This document shows, piece by piece, positions 1 through 10,690 of a DNA stretch of 64,000 nucleotides (positions are counted from its first letter, which is position 1; the number at the start of each line of letters is the position of its first letter). The DNA lies in contig CM062294.1 in the NCBI GenBank assembly GCA_031216915.1, forward strand, positions 163,201,455 to 163,265,454, written 5' to 3'. The position numbers and the translations under genes were made by a program. The notes below the pieces were generated by a model. It was given only the letters and a program-made list of their open reading frames with translations. It had not been told where the DNA came from and did no database searches. This stretch comes from Pictodentalium vernedei (Eukaryota; Mollusca; Scaphopoda; Dentaliida; Dentaliidae).

Positions 1-303
1 ATCTTGGAATTACTTCAGTGGATTACCGTTACCTTTACGAATTCAGATGAATAAGACTGCAGGGTTGTTTTACTGACCAACATTTTTCTGAAAATTGTTT
101 TCCTATTGTGACTGGGTACATAACGCATGATCAGTTTATTTTTCCGATAACACAATGTACGCAAATGTCCCCGCTGCGCTCGAACTAACAAACCAACACT
201 GCCAGGCATCCGAGTTTTTTCAAGATTAAAAATTAAATAATGTAATGTCTCCGCATAATTGAACAATGGGAATCTGGATTGGAGGATAACAAGCCCTTAC
301 ATA

Positions 304-617
304 CAGTTAAAACTAGAAGTCCTGTTACGAACTGTGCGCTTATCTAGGCTTAATTGCGCGTGGGAATTGCGCGCAATTGCCATATCGAATGGCATTCAAA
401 GCACGGCAGGTCCTCCTGGATACTCATAGCAAACACAGGCAATGTTTCTGCCAATCGACCTCCGGGTTACCCGGAGGTCCATTGGCTGAAACATTGCTTG
501 AGCACAGGCCATATGTACAGGATTTGATAGCCCTACTATGGTCATAACGCGTAGATTAACGCGCAGATCGACGTGCTATTTGTACGCCTTTCGTGACAGG
601 ACTTCTAGTTTTAACTG
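304..617. mobile_element. TA-flanked foldback MITE
   Basis: Terminal inverted repeats of roughly 28 bp begin CAGTTAAAACTAGAAGTCCT on the left and are mirrored on the right, and TA dinucleotides at 302-303 and 618-619 look like the target duplication. The centre is a second hairpin at about 437-500 built on CCTCCGGGT/ACCCGGAGG. No coding capacity. TA duplication plus TIRs is typical of non-autonomous Tc1/mariner-type elements; that family assignment is inference. Confidence 0.7.
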
Positions 618-2410
618 TAGATAAACACTTGATATCAATTGTGTAGATACAATTTCGTTTAACGCGGCACTTCCATGTTTACTGTCTGACCCCCCCCCCC
701 CCACCCCCACCCCACCCCCTCCCCACACACACACCCATTCTCTTATTGGCAATGGGGGCTTTTGTTTGGAAATGGACAAAATTATGCAGGCGACTCTCCT
801 TATGTATTATGGTTCTTACAATCTGTTTGTATTTTTGTTTGTGTGCATCTGTGAGTATGAGGTTGAGCGTATTTGTATGTGGGGCTTAAAATCCATGCGA
901 GAATCAGAATCGATTCATGCAAATGATTCTGGCAAGAAAAACAACGAGAATCAACTTTGATTCGCGCGAAACGTTCATGTGATTTTTGTCCTAGAATCTA
1001 GAAGTGGCTTTAAAAAGCCAGAATAATTCTTATTCTTTGCGGTCTTATAGTAAGTTAACAAACCTTCACTTAGCAGTGGTGTCTAGAGAAATCTTGGCTG
1101 CCTACATAGGCAGTCAAGACTTCATTGGACATCACTGCGAAGGTACTCTAATTTTCCATCTTACTAAACTGTCAAAACTCTGCAGTTGGGACATGTTCTC
1201 TACACGTACATGTATGACAATATACTCACCCAAATTGAAACTGGGTCCGTAAAGGTTAAGCTTTCGTAAGTATAAAAATACAACGTTTGCCCTTTACTGT
1301 GGCATATGTACAAGCTGCACTCACAGGAATATAACAGTACTCTCAAATTATAAATATTTACGAACTGACAATTGATTCTCGCAACAGAAATTCGTGAGAA
1401 TCAAGCCGAATTCTTGTGAATCGTGACAAATATTAATGTCTGGTATGAAGGTGAGATAGGTCAAGCAACGTAGTGGCTCTCATTCAAACACCTACCAACA
1501 CTACGATCTGTTTATTTTTAATAAATAGAACTTTGGTCTCATGTTATAGTCTTCAAATAAAAAGCATTCCGTAGACATGGAACCGTTGGTGAAAATTCAG
1601 AAGTGTTTGAAAAATATTTATAAAAAGTATGAAAACACCATTCAGCAATAATCACTGCAGTTCTGCAGTCATAAAATCAGTCTTTGTTCTCTTTCACGAC
1701 CGGTTCGCGATATTATTGGTCCCCTGGGACGGATGCTGGGCCAAGAAAAATTACCGGAGAAATGCACCAATTTCTGATTTTTCGAACTGAATGAACGCGA
1801 ATCCCTTGCATCTGAGCGGTCAATGGCAGTCCGTTAAGAGGATATATATATTTCAGTGGCATTTTTTAATCGTCTTCATAAATCATTCTGATTCTGAAAT
1901 GGTTCTACGTGAAGAGGGGGGGGGGGGGGCAGACCATTGTTCGGCCCAATCGGAGAAACTTTTGATTTTTAAAATTGGAGGAACGCTGTTTTCTTTCATC
2001 TGAGCGATCAATGGTAGACCAGACTGCTGGTTTATCGCAATGTCCTTTCTGTGGACTGCCAATGGCAGTCCACATAGATAACATTTCGAAATACCGACGG
2101 TCTATGCAATCAGATCCATTTCTCCTTTTGGTCATTTTCACCAAATTTCACGTTCCAACAGATGTTGGGCTGCACCAATTTTGAGAGCGCCAGGGGGAAC
2201 CCAATAGGGGGGCCTACCGGTAATTTTCCCGGTGGACTATAAGGCCAGTCCGCGTCTGTTGGTCTCGCAAAATTTATATCGGTGGATCCAGATTTCATAA
2301 ATACTGTATCTCAAAATCTAAAAAACTTAAGCGAAAATAGCATAAGGGATGTTCTCTTGACTACTTTTGTAAAATTCTATTGGGTTGAGGGAAGAAAAAT
2401 TTGAACCGCC
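618..2410. other. Non-coding stretch with low-complexity and hairpin DNA
   Basis: No gene is recognised here. It holds a C-rich/CA-rich tract at about 690-735, an imperfect hairpin at 1062-1143 whose tip contains GGCTGCCTACATAGGCAG, and a G run at about 1916-1929. If the receptor gene starts upstream, this is intronic. I looked for an exon carrying TM3 and a DRY-like motif ending in phase 1 and did not find one. Confidence 0.5.
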
Positions 2411-2644
2411 AGGAGCCGATACTATAAAACTTTTACAATTATTTTCTAGAATTGTATTTTCTACATATTAATATAACTGACTGAAATGAATCATTAGCAT
2501 TTTAAAAGATATGGCAGTTTGTCAACTGGCAAATGCCACACCTTTGAAAATGCAAATGGTTCATTTCAACCCATTTAAAGTCATAACTAGAAAATACATT
2601 TCTAGAAAATATACAATTGTAAAAGTTTTATAATGTTGGCACCT
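2411..2644. mobile_element. Foldback MITE, family A, copy 1
   Basis: The ends are inverted copies of a sequence containing TATAAAACTTTTACAATT, and the inner arms repeat TCTAGAAAATAC in inverted form around TGGCAAATGCCA-like centres. Two more copies lie at 25837-26067 and 52793-53027, which defines the family. No open reading frame. The target duplication is not clear. A 5S-headed SINE starts immediately to the right. Confidence 0.7.
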
Positions 2645-2659
2645 GCAGATCGCAATCAA

Positions 2660-3060
2660 GTCTTCATCCCTGTAAAGTGCTGTTGCAACTGTTGTAATCG
2701 CTCTGTTATACGAAGTTAAGCAACATCGATCCCGGTTAGTCCTTGGATGGGTGATCGTCTGAGCGATCGATTCAGACTCTCGCGTTGTGTCCTTGTACAA
2801 GGCACTTCACCCCGATTGTCCACATGGGGGCACGATGACGCCGTGTACTAAGGCGTACTGCACGTCGATGGTGCGCATGTCTTCAACCAATCTAACCCTG
2901 CCTGTGCAGCAGTGCGGAGTTACGATGTTGGTGAGCTGACACCTGCTCGGTGGTTCTCTCCGGGTACTCCGGCTTCCTCCACCCGTAAGAAACTGTCACC
3001 GACACGAGATGACCTTAGCTGTTAAAGTGTCGTAAAACCTTAATAAATAAATAAATAAAT
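2660..3060 (+). mobile_element. SINE with 5S rRNA-derived head
   Basis: The block at 2711-2757 closely follows the internal part of animal 5S rRNA (GAAGTTAAGCAAC, GGTTAGT, CTTGGATGGGTGATC), including the region of the pol III internal control element. It is followed by the same body as the tRNA-headed SINEs here (GTGTACTAAGGCGTACTGC, then GGGTACTCCGGCTTCCTCC) and ends in an (AATA)n tail at about 3040-3060. The 5' boundary is approximate and I see no clear target duplication. Pol III transcription and LINE-driven mobility are known for such elements. Confidence 0.8.
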
Positions 3061-3129
3061 CGCACCGTTATATGTGATTGGAAACTCTTGATTGTGCATG
3101 TGATGTATTTCATTTATTTTTTTCTCCAG

Positions 3130-3290
3130 GAGTTCGACAGCGTATACTGATTGGAGCAGCCTGGGTGGCAAGCATAATATTTTCTGCGCAAGCACTGGTA
3201 AACCATAAACTGGTAAGCTATGATGGAGGAAAGACAGAGTACTGCAGGCTCATCTTAGACTCAGACGAAGAAGATTCAAACCCGTGGAAG
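3130..3290 (+). CDS. Neuropeptide GPCR exon: TM4 and extracellular loop 2
   Basis: This internal exon of a class A GPCR follows a pyrimidine-rich acceptor (AG at 3128-3129) and ends at GTAGTC. The first two bases complete a codon, so the upstream intron is phase 1; the downstream intron is phase 0. The peptide reads VRQRILIGAAWVASIIFSAQ (TM4 with its conserved Trp), then an acidic loop 2 containing YCRLILDSDEEDSNPWK; that Cys is the expected partner of the TM3 disulfide. It joins the exon at 9424 in frame. The receptor would sit in the plasma membrane, bind a peptide and signal through G proteins. Upstream exons lie outside the window. Confidence 0.87.
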
Positions 3291-3685
3291 GTAGTCGTGA
3301 TTAATTTCGTACAAGTAAACTAATTTTGGGTTTTTTGTACTGCTCTATCGAAAATACTGACGGCTGCAGTGAAAGTGGTTGCGGTTACTAAATACCTCCA
3401 AGATTCTGTGCAATCAAGTGGAAGCGTTGTGGGGAAAGGTGGGGAATCTTCGACTCATGAGAAAAAAATTCAAATACGTAGAAGATAGTCTTGTTTAATT
3501 TAATATAAGAGAACTACTTCACGGGTTTTTGTTTAGCTCGTTCGTTGAGGTCGTTCAAATGAGGGTCATAAGATCTGTTTTGAGGCAAGAAATGAATTTG
3601 TTTTGTTATACAAAAACAGAACAATTTTAAAGTATTTTCTATTCGTGTTAGTTGGGGGGAGGGGGTAAAAACAACAACAATAGTA

Positions 3686-3756
<71 letters not shown>
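3686..3756. repeat. (ATT)n microsatellite
   Basis: About 70 bp of almost pure ATT trinucleotide repeat. Open frames across it that read as poly-Ile, poly-Asn or similar are artefacts of the repeat. Confidence 0.95.
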
Positions 3757-3757
<1 letters not shown>

Positions 3758-4601
3758 AAACATTGCACGAAGTTTGTGGACCGACCAATCAACCGGTTAT
3801 ATGTGTATCTACCTAAGCGAAACTGAGTGTAATATGCACATTAAGGATTGACTGGACAGTCCATAAACTGGCATATGGCTCGCAAACCTCGTAAAATATT
3901 TGTTATATTGTATAAAAAAAAAACCCTGCCACGAACGTATTGCTTTACCAAGACATGTGTATGCATTATTGCCGTTATTCTCATTTTGAAATTTGAAACC
4001 ACTACCAAAGCCGAGCAACAGTTTTTGTTTTCATTCTAGAAAACCAGTGGCATAGCCACCCGGGGTGGGGGGAGTCTTGCCTCCCCCTAAAAGTTTCGCT
4101 GCCCCCCCCCCCTCCCCAAAACATTGGCCCAATGCAACTTTCACATCAAATATATAACCCTAAAATGGTCTCCAAGAGGGTCCTAGTTAAGAATAGATGA
4201 AGCATCCACCCCCACCCCCACAGCGGCCTTCAAAATATGATGTATGGCACACAAACTAGATAGAGCACCCTTATTATAGAATCCTTGCCACACGCCTGCA
4301 ACAAGCTAACAAAGAATACTACGCAGCCTTTCAAAATTTCAGTAGCACTGATAACGTATCAAATACACAATGCAACAAGGTTGGGATTAAATTAAGGGGC
4401 TGATCGGGGGCAGTTGTCCCCTCGGTTTTCCAACTAGACATATTTTCCCTCACTACGTTTCGCTATGACTTTCGCAACAAAAAGCTTAAACGTTTCGCCG
4501 CCACGAATGCTGATAACGTTCTCGCGTACGTTATGACCTTCGGTTCATTGTCACTTGAAAACGGGTCGCATGCTAAACTATGGACTGGACAGTTTATAGT
4601 A

Positions 4602-4837
4602 CAGCCGTCGCGGACTTGTCACTTTCCACAGGTGGGCAATATTTTCAAGGACGCTATAATATTAGATTCCAAACACTAATTATAGGAATAATCATCAAAA
4701 ATTTAATTAATGAAGCACCGGGTACCACCCGGTGCTTCATTAATTAAAATTTTGCTGATGATGGATTGTATTACCTGGTAAATGAATGCGTGGACTTCAC
4801 TGTCCACGCATGGGAAAAGACCAGTTCACGGCGACTG
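4602..4837. mobile_element. Mariner-like foldback MITE, family F, copy 1
   Basis: Flanked by TA (4600-4601 and 4838-4839), with TIRs of the form CAGYCGYCGYGGACT and inner arms repeating a CCACGCATG motif. The centre is a hairpin whose loop edge reads GAAGCACCGGGT/ACCCGGTGCTTC. Related copies are at 26462-26671 and 59005-59246. Non-coding; TA duplication with short TIRs suggests mobilisation by a Tc1/mariner transposase. Confidence 0.8.
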
Positions 4838-4873
4838 TACTGTTTAATAGATTAATATGGAAATGAACCAGAT

Positions 4874-5231
4874 TTATTTATTTATTTATTGGTGTTTAAG
4901 GTCACATATTTCTGCACAATGGCTAATCATGACCGCGACAGTTTTACGGGTGGAGGAAGCCGGAGTACCCGGAGAGAACCACCGAGCAACGGCGAGCAAC
5001 TGTCAGCTCCCCAACATACGAACTCCACACAAGCAGGGTTAGCATTGGTTGAAGACAGGTGCATCATCGACGTGCAGTACGCCTTAGTACACAACGTCAC
5101 CGTGCCCCCACGTAGGCAATGGGGGTGAAGTGTCTTGCCCAAGGACACAACGCGGTTGCCGCAGGTGTGATTCGAACTGAGGACCTCTCGGCTTGCAGCC
5201 TGCACCTCTACCTACTGAGCCACCGCGCCCC
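4874..5231 (-). mobile_element. tRNA-headed SINE with 14-bp target duplication
   Basis: Read on the - strand it has a tRNA-like head with an A box (TGGCTCAGTAGG, 5211-5222) and a B box (AGTTCGAATCA, 5168-5178), then the shared body and an (AAAT)n tail on the left. Flanking copies of GAAATGAACCAGAT at 4860-4873 and 5232-5245, differing at one base, are the target duplication. The head resembles tRNA-Cys (CTGCAAG around the anticodon, then GAGGTCC). The element lies in the GPCR intron, antisense to it. Confidence 0.9.
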
Positions 5232-5647
5232 GAAATGAAACAGATGAGGTGCAATATTAAAAACTAACGCCACATAACCCAAACTCAATCATATGCTTTT
5301 CGGCTTTAGAGTAAAATTGATTACATGCACTACTGATGAAATGCTTTGTGTAAGAGATAGGTTTTCAAATCTTATTTGAAGGAATGGATAACCGACTAGG
5401 AGTGTAATTCATTCGGCAGGGAAGATCAGAGAGGTGGGCTGTAACGAAAATGTTCTATCGCATTCTTAGGCAAGCTTAGAGGTCGGTTGGGCTAAATTAT
5501 TTGAGTCATAATATATCGACGAAGGGCAGTCTTTCGATTTTGAAAATGGGGGCGCGCTGCATACGGTTTATTCCCAACAAAACGAATCCCAACAAGACGA
5601 ATGTCGAAAATGGTCATCCCAACTAGACGAATTTAATTAAAATGACT

Positions 5648-5778
5648 GGGAGTGTGACATTTGCTCGGTGTTGCTCGATGGTTCTCTCCCGGTACTCCGG
5701 CTTCCTCCGCCCGTAAAATTGTACGACACCAGGTGACCCTGACTGTCGAAAGTGTCGTTAAACCCCAATAAATAAATA
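5648..5778 (+). mobile_element. 5'-truncated SINE copy
   Basis: Only the 3' half of the shared SINE body is present: the TACTCCGGCTTCCTCC block, AAAGTGTCGTTAAACCCC, then the AATA tail. A perfect 13-bp duplication, AATTAAAATGACT, lies at 5635-5647 and 5779-5791. This is classic 5' truncation during target-primed reverse transcription. The tail (GAAAGTGTCGTTAAAC) differs from the GTGACCTTAAACACC tail of other copies. Confidence 0.88.
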
Positions 5779-5877
5779 AATTAAAATGACTATATACTAC
5801 TCATTTATTTTGATGTTTTAAGGGCCCTATACTGATAAAGGGTGTGAGACAGCATCAAAAAAGAGACCTTGTATTAA

Positions 5878-6354
5878 CCCTTTGTGACTACGGCACGTAA
5901 TATTACGTACGAAAATTGCCGTGCGATGCGACTACGGTACGTAATATTACGTACGGAAATTGGCGTGCGTTGCGACTACGGTACGCAATATTACGTACGC
6001 AAATTGCCGTGCGTTGCGACTACTGTACATAATATTACGTACTCCAACTTTGAATCCGAACGGCGCTTTTTCGTCTAGTAGCATGATGCTTCATAATTTC
6101 ATCAAATAGGATGGATGCTAAGTGCATGTGTGTGGTAGACCAATCAATGCATTCAACTTGCAGCTACAAGGCTGCATGTTGCAAATATTAATTGGTCTAC
6201 CTCCAAATAATGAATATGGACTCTTCATGTTGCTGTCATTGAACTGATATGGAAGATACCACCACGGTTCAAAGGGGAAACGATTGCGTTTGACGTCGCC
6301 AAAACCTGATTCTTCGTGACGATAAAATGACACGATAACCGCAGTCGGAAAGGG
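5878..6354. mobile_element. piggyBac-like MITE with internal 44-bp array
   Basis: Flanked by TTAA at 5874-5877 and 6355-6358, with TIRs beginning CCCTTT followed by GACT.CGG on both sides. The left third is a 44-bp tandem array (5886-6050). The right part, about 6090-6300, is related to the family I elements at 31993-32224 and 32312-32547 (GGTAGACCAATCAAT, AATAATGAATATGGACTCTT). TTAA duplication and CCCTTT ends are hallmarks of piggyBac-type cut-and-paste elements. No transposase. Confidence 0.82.
5886..6050. repeat. 44-bp tandem repeat of a palindromic motif
   Basis: Units start at 5886, 5930, 5974 and 6018, an exact 44-bp period over about 3.7 copies. Each begins GACTACGG and contains a palindrome close to GTACGTAATATTACGTAC; the second copy has it perfect over 18 bp. 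It lies inside the TTAA-flanked element, so it probably amplified there. Function unknown. Confidence 0.9.
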
Positions 6355-6941
6355 TTAATTAAATTATATAACAACGTAAACTGACACCAATTTATGAAGG
6401 TTTTATTAAGACCCAGTATAATTATGTCACGAACGACACCATTTCAATATCGAAACGATAATGACATGTTGAATGTTAACCATTGAATAGATCATTGCAT
6501 TTCTCCTTCCCTGTCACATCGCTCGAATCTTCTCGGTGTCGTATGTCATTCAGATAATGTTATATGGCTTCCCGCCACCAGAATTGGATCGAGATAATTA
6601 AGTTTGACCGGGTTGGGAGTTGTTGGCCGTGTGTTGCGAGCAAAGTGGAAAGAGGAAACAAAAGTTTATTCACCCAGAGAAATGCGAAATCGTGTGATGG
6701 TAGTGGTGGTGGGGGGGGGGGGGGGGGGGGGGGGTAAATCCAAATGTTAGATGACTTCACGGACCCAGTGTTAGATCACTTACGAGGTCTTCATATGCAC
6801 CGTTATATAATGTTATTTTCGAATTCTGTATTAATGTTATGTGAAAATGAATTCACGTATTACAAATTGTACCCCATTGTACCCCATGAACCCTCGTATG
6901 GAGTGATAAGAGAATAGAATAAAATTGAATTGAATTGAATT

Positions 6942-7284
6942 CAGGGGCGTGGCTAGGATTTTCTATTGGGGCATACATTTTTTAGGGGAGCCAGGTCGAT
7001 GTATGGCACAGGTATATCCGCAGGCGTAGGCCTGAGGTGGGGGTAGGTATGGTCCTCCCATTGGTGGAGGTTCGGAGGATATCCGCCGAACACCCACGAA
7101 TGGGAGGGCCATACCCACCCCACCTCAGGCCTACGGTATCTCCCAAGAAAATTTTGAAAATTCAATACCCTGAGAGTGAATCTGGGATCCTCTGGTGCTT
7201 TAATTTTCCTATTGAAGGGGACCACTGTAATTTTAGGGGGCCACGCCCCCCCCCCCCCCCAGGCCACATTTGGCCACGCCAGTG
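6942..7284. mobile_element. hAT-like MITE with large internal hairpin
   Basis: The ends read CAGGGGCGTGGCT and, inverted on the right, CACTGGCGTGGCC. Eight-base flanks ATTGAATT (6934-6941) and ACTGAATT (7285-7292) differ at one base and fit the 8-bp duplication of hAT transposons. Inside, about 7019-7136 folds into a hairpin with arms around GTAGGCCTGAGGTGGGG. No coding capacity. Confidence 0.75.
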
Positions 7285-7942
7285 ACTGAATTTAATCAAG
7301 TGGGTGGCCGCAAGTCTGTTTTTTAAGCCAGGTTTACTTGCAGGTTGAATTAATGTCGCACAGATTAAGTTTGCGATTTTTTCACGTCAAGAGAAAATTA
7401 TTGTTTGTAAAAACTGATATTCGGACAAAACTCCACGGTTTCCTATAAAAGGGAGTTCACTCTATATTTTATGGTGCGCTGAACAAGAAAGATATATTTG
7501 TTTTCAGAGGATATTCTAGGTGTTACATGAATGTTTTGATTTATTGGTGTTTGAGGACACATATTTCTGGACAATGGCTAATTGTGACTCGAATGTATAG
7601 TAAAGGAATAGATTATTACCACGGACACCCTTGGTTCGATTTTATACCCTGAAGTATACATTTTTATAAGAAAGTGCAGAAACACACAGGTGTGCGGGAA
7701 GCACATGGAAAGGAAGTTAAGTACCAAAACTGACAGTGTTGTGTGTGTTTGGGGGGGGGGGGCGTAGGGGGAGGGTGCCCCGCGTGCCTTTTTCTATTTA
7801 AAGGCCATCACCCTTTTGGAGTGCAGGAGTGCTGCACGCCTACTGCACGACTAGAAAAAATTGAGGAGGGCAATTTTTTGCATCCTTTGATTTTCAGGAA
7901 TGTCAGACCTGTTTGGGACTGCCTTTGAAATCTATTATCATT

Positions 7943-8012
7943 TCGTCCCCTGAGTTCCAATGTGTTCTCTGTGCCTACTGGCACAGACAACACATTGGAA
8001 CTCAGGGAACGA
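7943..8012. repeat. Foldback hairpin, family shared with 29672-29741
   Basis: Near-perfect inverted arms start CGTCCCCTGAGTTCCAATGT and close on GTGCCTACTGGCAC. The same hairpin core, with CGTCCCC ends and the GTGCC(T)ACTGGCAC-type tip, occurs at 29672-29741 at the centre of a long-TIR element. This copy is probably the core of a similar but eroded transposon. Confidence 0.75.
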
Positions 8013-8680
8013 TTTGACAATGTTGCATTGATTCGCAATAATTCATGACCCATTCTGTGTTGCATTTCGACACATTTTGAGTGTAGAGGACAGTCACATA
8101 AGAATTGAATGTAACGTTTTGAATAATGAGAAGATGTGTGTGCCATTTTTTCCACTTTGTAGCTGAATGTAGTACAATTTTTCGGTCACAATATTAATAC
8201 CTTGAAGTGAATATAACCAAAATAGCACATAAGTTTTTGCATTGAAAATTTCAGGGGCAATTGCACTCACAAGCAATCTGAGGAGGGCAACTGTTTTGCA
8301 CTGTTTTGCACTCCTTAATTTTCTAGATTGCCAGACCTGGATACAACGTATTATATGGAAAAGACCCACATGATGAATAAGTCCAGACCAGAAGCAGTTT
8401 AACAGGTAGATGGAGATTTCAAAAAATTAATACTGATTTTCGAAAAGTTAATACTGAATCAAATGCAACAAACAGAAATAGCTTCTGACATGCAATGACA
8501 CAGTACTGTCATCACAGAAGTGGTATTCGTCGCGATCAGGTGGCGATCGGATCGCGACTCTCATACAACATGGGTCGCGATTCCATTCACAAAATACTGC
8601 GAACTCGAGATCGATCAAGTTAAACACACGAAAGTAGAATCTCAGATCCAGTGTCATAACATTTATTCTCGGACAGATGG

Positions 8681-9020
8681 GGGCGCGGTGGCTCGGTGGT
8701 AACGGCATTGAACTTCAAATCGAGAGGTCCACGCTTCGATCCCAGCCAGGGGTAACTGCGTAGTATTCTTGGTCAAGGCATTTAATCCCGATTACCACGT
8801 GGGGACACGGTGTCGCTGTGTACTAAGGCGTACTGCACGTCGATGGTGCACCTGTCTCCAACCAATGCTAACCCTGCTTGTGTGGAGTTAGTATGTTGGG
8901 GAGTCTGACAGTTGCTCGGTGGTTCTCACCGGGTACTCCGACTTCCTCCACCCGTAAAACTGCCCGACACGAGGTGACCATGGCTGTTGAAAGTGTCGTT
9001 AAACTCCAATAAATAAATAA
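8681..9020 (+). mobile_element. tRNA-headed SINE, second head type
   Basis: The A box TGGCTCGGTGGT (8689-8700) and B box GCTTCGATCC (8733-8742) precede the shared body and a GAAAGTGTCGTTAAACTCC tail with AATA repeats. Flanks 8665-8680 and 9021-9036 match at 14 of 16 bases and are the target duplication. The head differs in its anticodon region from the copies at 4874 and 38166, so it derives from another tRNA or has diverged. Confidence 0.87.
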
Positions 9021-9423
9021 ATTCTCGGATGGATGGAAATTTAACTGTGATATGGGCAGGAAGCAGAAAGAGGATTTCGACCCGATCGCGACGCCGTCGC
9101 GATCCAATCGAAATTCTCTGATTTTGTACCCACAGTTGTTTTCGTGTCAATTTCTTTTTTGACAAATGAGATTCTACGAGGTTGTGGATGAAAATGCGGG
9201 AAAAGAATTTCGACAAATTTACGACCAAGTTACATTTCTGTCTGTCTTTTCTGTGATGACAGTACTGCTTACCACTTCATACACTACCTGAAACGAGGGG
9301 GGGGGGGGGGGGGGTCTCAATTTCATTTTTCATTTTTCCCCCCATCATTGCGATATCGCCATTGTCATTGCAACACTGCATACATTTTAATTTGTTCATT
9401 GATGTAATTGTGTCTCATTTCAG

Positions 9424-9583
9424 CCTTACACCACATTGACATTGCTTGGTCTTGTGTTCATACCTCTCATAATAATAGCCGGTTGCTACATTGCTATTGT
9501 GGTATTAATATGGAAGAAAAGTAATTTTGCCAAGGACAATGTGAAACAGCCAGCCGTCAAATATTGCCAACAACAAAGCAATG
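9424..9583 (+). CDS. Neuropeptide GPCR exon: TM5 and start of intracellular loop 3
   Basis: The acceptor TTTCAG ends at 9423 and the donor GTAAGT starts at 9584. The exon begins in phase 0 and leaves one base (phase 1). The peptide reads PYTTLTLLGLVFIPLIIIAG, then CYIAIVVLIWKKS, a typical TM5 with the FIPL Pro, followed by a basic loop ending CQQQSN. Joined to the previous exon the junction reads NPWK-PYTT, which resembles the TM5 entry of neuropeptide S and CCAP receptors. Confidence 0.87.
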
Positions 9584-9787
9584 GTAAGTCGTGGCTACAT
9601 AACTTTTAAAACTCTTTATCATGAATGCGGATCGCTTCTCGGGTGTGGTGGGGTGGATAGTGGGTTTTTACAACAAATTTCCGCATCCATATCAAAATGT
9701 CAGAAAAGGGTTCATTGCAGAGCAGATCTCCCCCCACAATATACTACGATCACCTACACTGAGCAAGGGCAGGCCAGTCCGAGCTTG

Positions 9788-9951
9788 TTTATTCGTTTAT
9801 TGGGGTTTAACGACACTTTCACCAACCAGGGTCATATCACGTCAGACAGTTTTACGGGCGAAGAAGTACGGGGGCTGAGAGACCCACCGAGCTGTCAGAG
9901 TCTCCAACTTACTAACCAGGTACACGGGGGAAATCGGGATTTAGTGCCTCC
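9788..9951 (-). mobile_element. SINE fragment, GTTTAACGACACTTTC tail
   Basis: On the + strand it opens TTTATTGGGGTTTAACGACA and continues through TTTTACGGGCG..GAAGT to CGGGATTTAGTGCC, matching the 3' half of the SINE body in reverse orientation. A near-identical partner lies at 10461-10690. It stops abruptly at a CGCGTGCC..TTTAAAGGCCATCACCC block that also occurs at about 7780-7812, so another element probably truncated it. Confidence 0.75.
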
Positions 9952-9998
9952 GCGTGCCTTTTTTTTATTTAAAGGCCATCACCCTATGGTACTATTAG

Positions 9999-10132
9999 TT
10001 ATCCTTGTGTTTTCCAGGGTGTATGGTAATTTACACCGGTTTGGGAACTCATACACCCTGAGGCAAAGCCGAAGGGTGTATGGTTCCTAAACCGGTGTAA
10101 ATTCCTATACACCCTGGAAAACACAAGGATAA
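9999..10132. repeat. Long hairpin (foldback element core)
   Basis: Inverted arms of about 55-60 bp start TTATCCTTGTGTTTTCCAGG and contain CCGGTTTxGGAA; the loop is around CCTGAGGCAAAGCCGAAGGG. Non-coding. It sits beside a block shared with 7780-7812, so the full element is probably larger than the hairpin. Confidence 0.8.
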
Positions 10133-10252
10133 CGGATTTATTTCCAAGAATTTAGGTGTAATTTATACTTTATCCTACATTATGGGCAAAAACTGACAGC
10201 AAATTTGTACTTTGTAAGTTTCTTAATACATTTGTAAATAAAACCAGACAAA

Positions 10253-10303
10253 TATGGATGTCATTGGAACTGGCTCAATGAGCCAGTTCCAATGACATCC
10301 ATA
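10253..10303. repeat. Perfect 25-bp palindrome arms
   Basis: Two 25-bp arms are exact reverse complements separated by one base, with tip TGGCTCAATGAGCCA. The tip resembles those of the TTAA elements at 31642-31882 (AGCTCAATGAGCT) and about 48491-48620. Likely the centre of another foldback transposon whose ends are eroded. Confidence 0.8.
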
Positions 10304-10460
10304 TATGTAATATTTTATTGCACATAAATATTAAATTTCCTGTATTTTTATTTTTGTTCTATCACAACAGAGCAAAAGGTATGAATTAATAATTAAAAAT
10401 TGGTACTTTTTTAGCCATATAGGTACTATTGTATATTCTTGCTTTTACAAAAACCTACTG

Positions 10461-10690
10461 TCCGAATTTATTTGTTTATTGGGGTTTAACGACACTTTCA
10501 CCAACCAGGGTCATATCACGTCAGACAGTTTTACGGGCGGGGAAGTCCGGAGGCTGAGAGACCCACTGGGCTGTCAAACTCTCCAACTTACTAAGCAGGC
10601 ACACGGGGGCAATCGGGATTTAGTGCCTTTCGCCAAGGACGCAGCACAAATGACTCAAGTCATGGACGAACTGCCAACCACTTCCTGTAT
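10461..10690 (-). mobile_element. SINE fragment, longer copy
   Basis: Repeats the 9788 fragment almost base for base (TTTATTGGGGTTTAACGACA, then GACAGTTTTACGGGCG), then extends through TTTCGCCAAGGACGCAGCA, which corresponds to the TGTCTTGCCCAAGGACACAA block of full-length copies. The tRNA-like head is decayed or missing. Confidence 0.75.

Larger units (their letters stand above)
3291..9423 (+). other. GPCR intron, phase 0, repeat-rich
   Basis: The intron starts GTAGTC and ends with a TTTCAG acceptor. It contains an (ATT)n microsatellite at about 3686-3756, a mariner-like MITE, three SINEs, a piggyBac-like MITE with internal tandem repeats, a hAT-like MITE, a hairpin element at 7943-8012, and poly-G/C tracts at about 6710-6735, 7248-7260, 7751-7762 and 9297-9314. 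I see no exon-like conservation inside it. Confidence 0.75.

Noticed and set aside
2711-2757. Possible 5S rRNA gene
   Set aside because: Only the internal part matches and it is fused to a SINE body and AATA tail.
1-3129. Search for the preceding GPCR exon (TM1-TM3, DRY motif)
   Set aside because: No frame with the expected motif and a phase-1 donor was found, so the exon is probably upstream of the window.
3514-3792. Frames reading poly-Ile or poly-Asn
   Set aside because: Translation of the (ATT)n microsatellite.
5886-6050. TAATATTAC within the 44-bp repeats resembles the nick-site nonanucleotide of circular ssDNA replicons
   Set aside because: It is part of a larger palindrome rather than a hairpin loop, is short and AT-rich, and no Rep-like frame is near.
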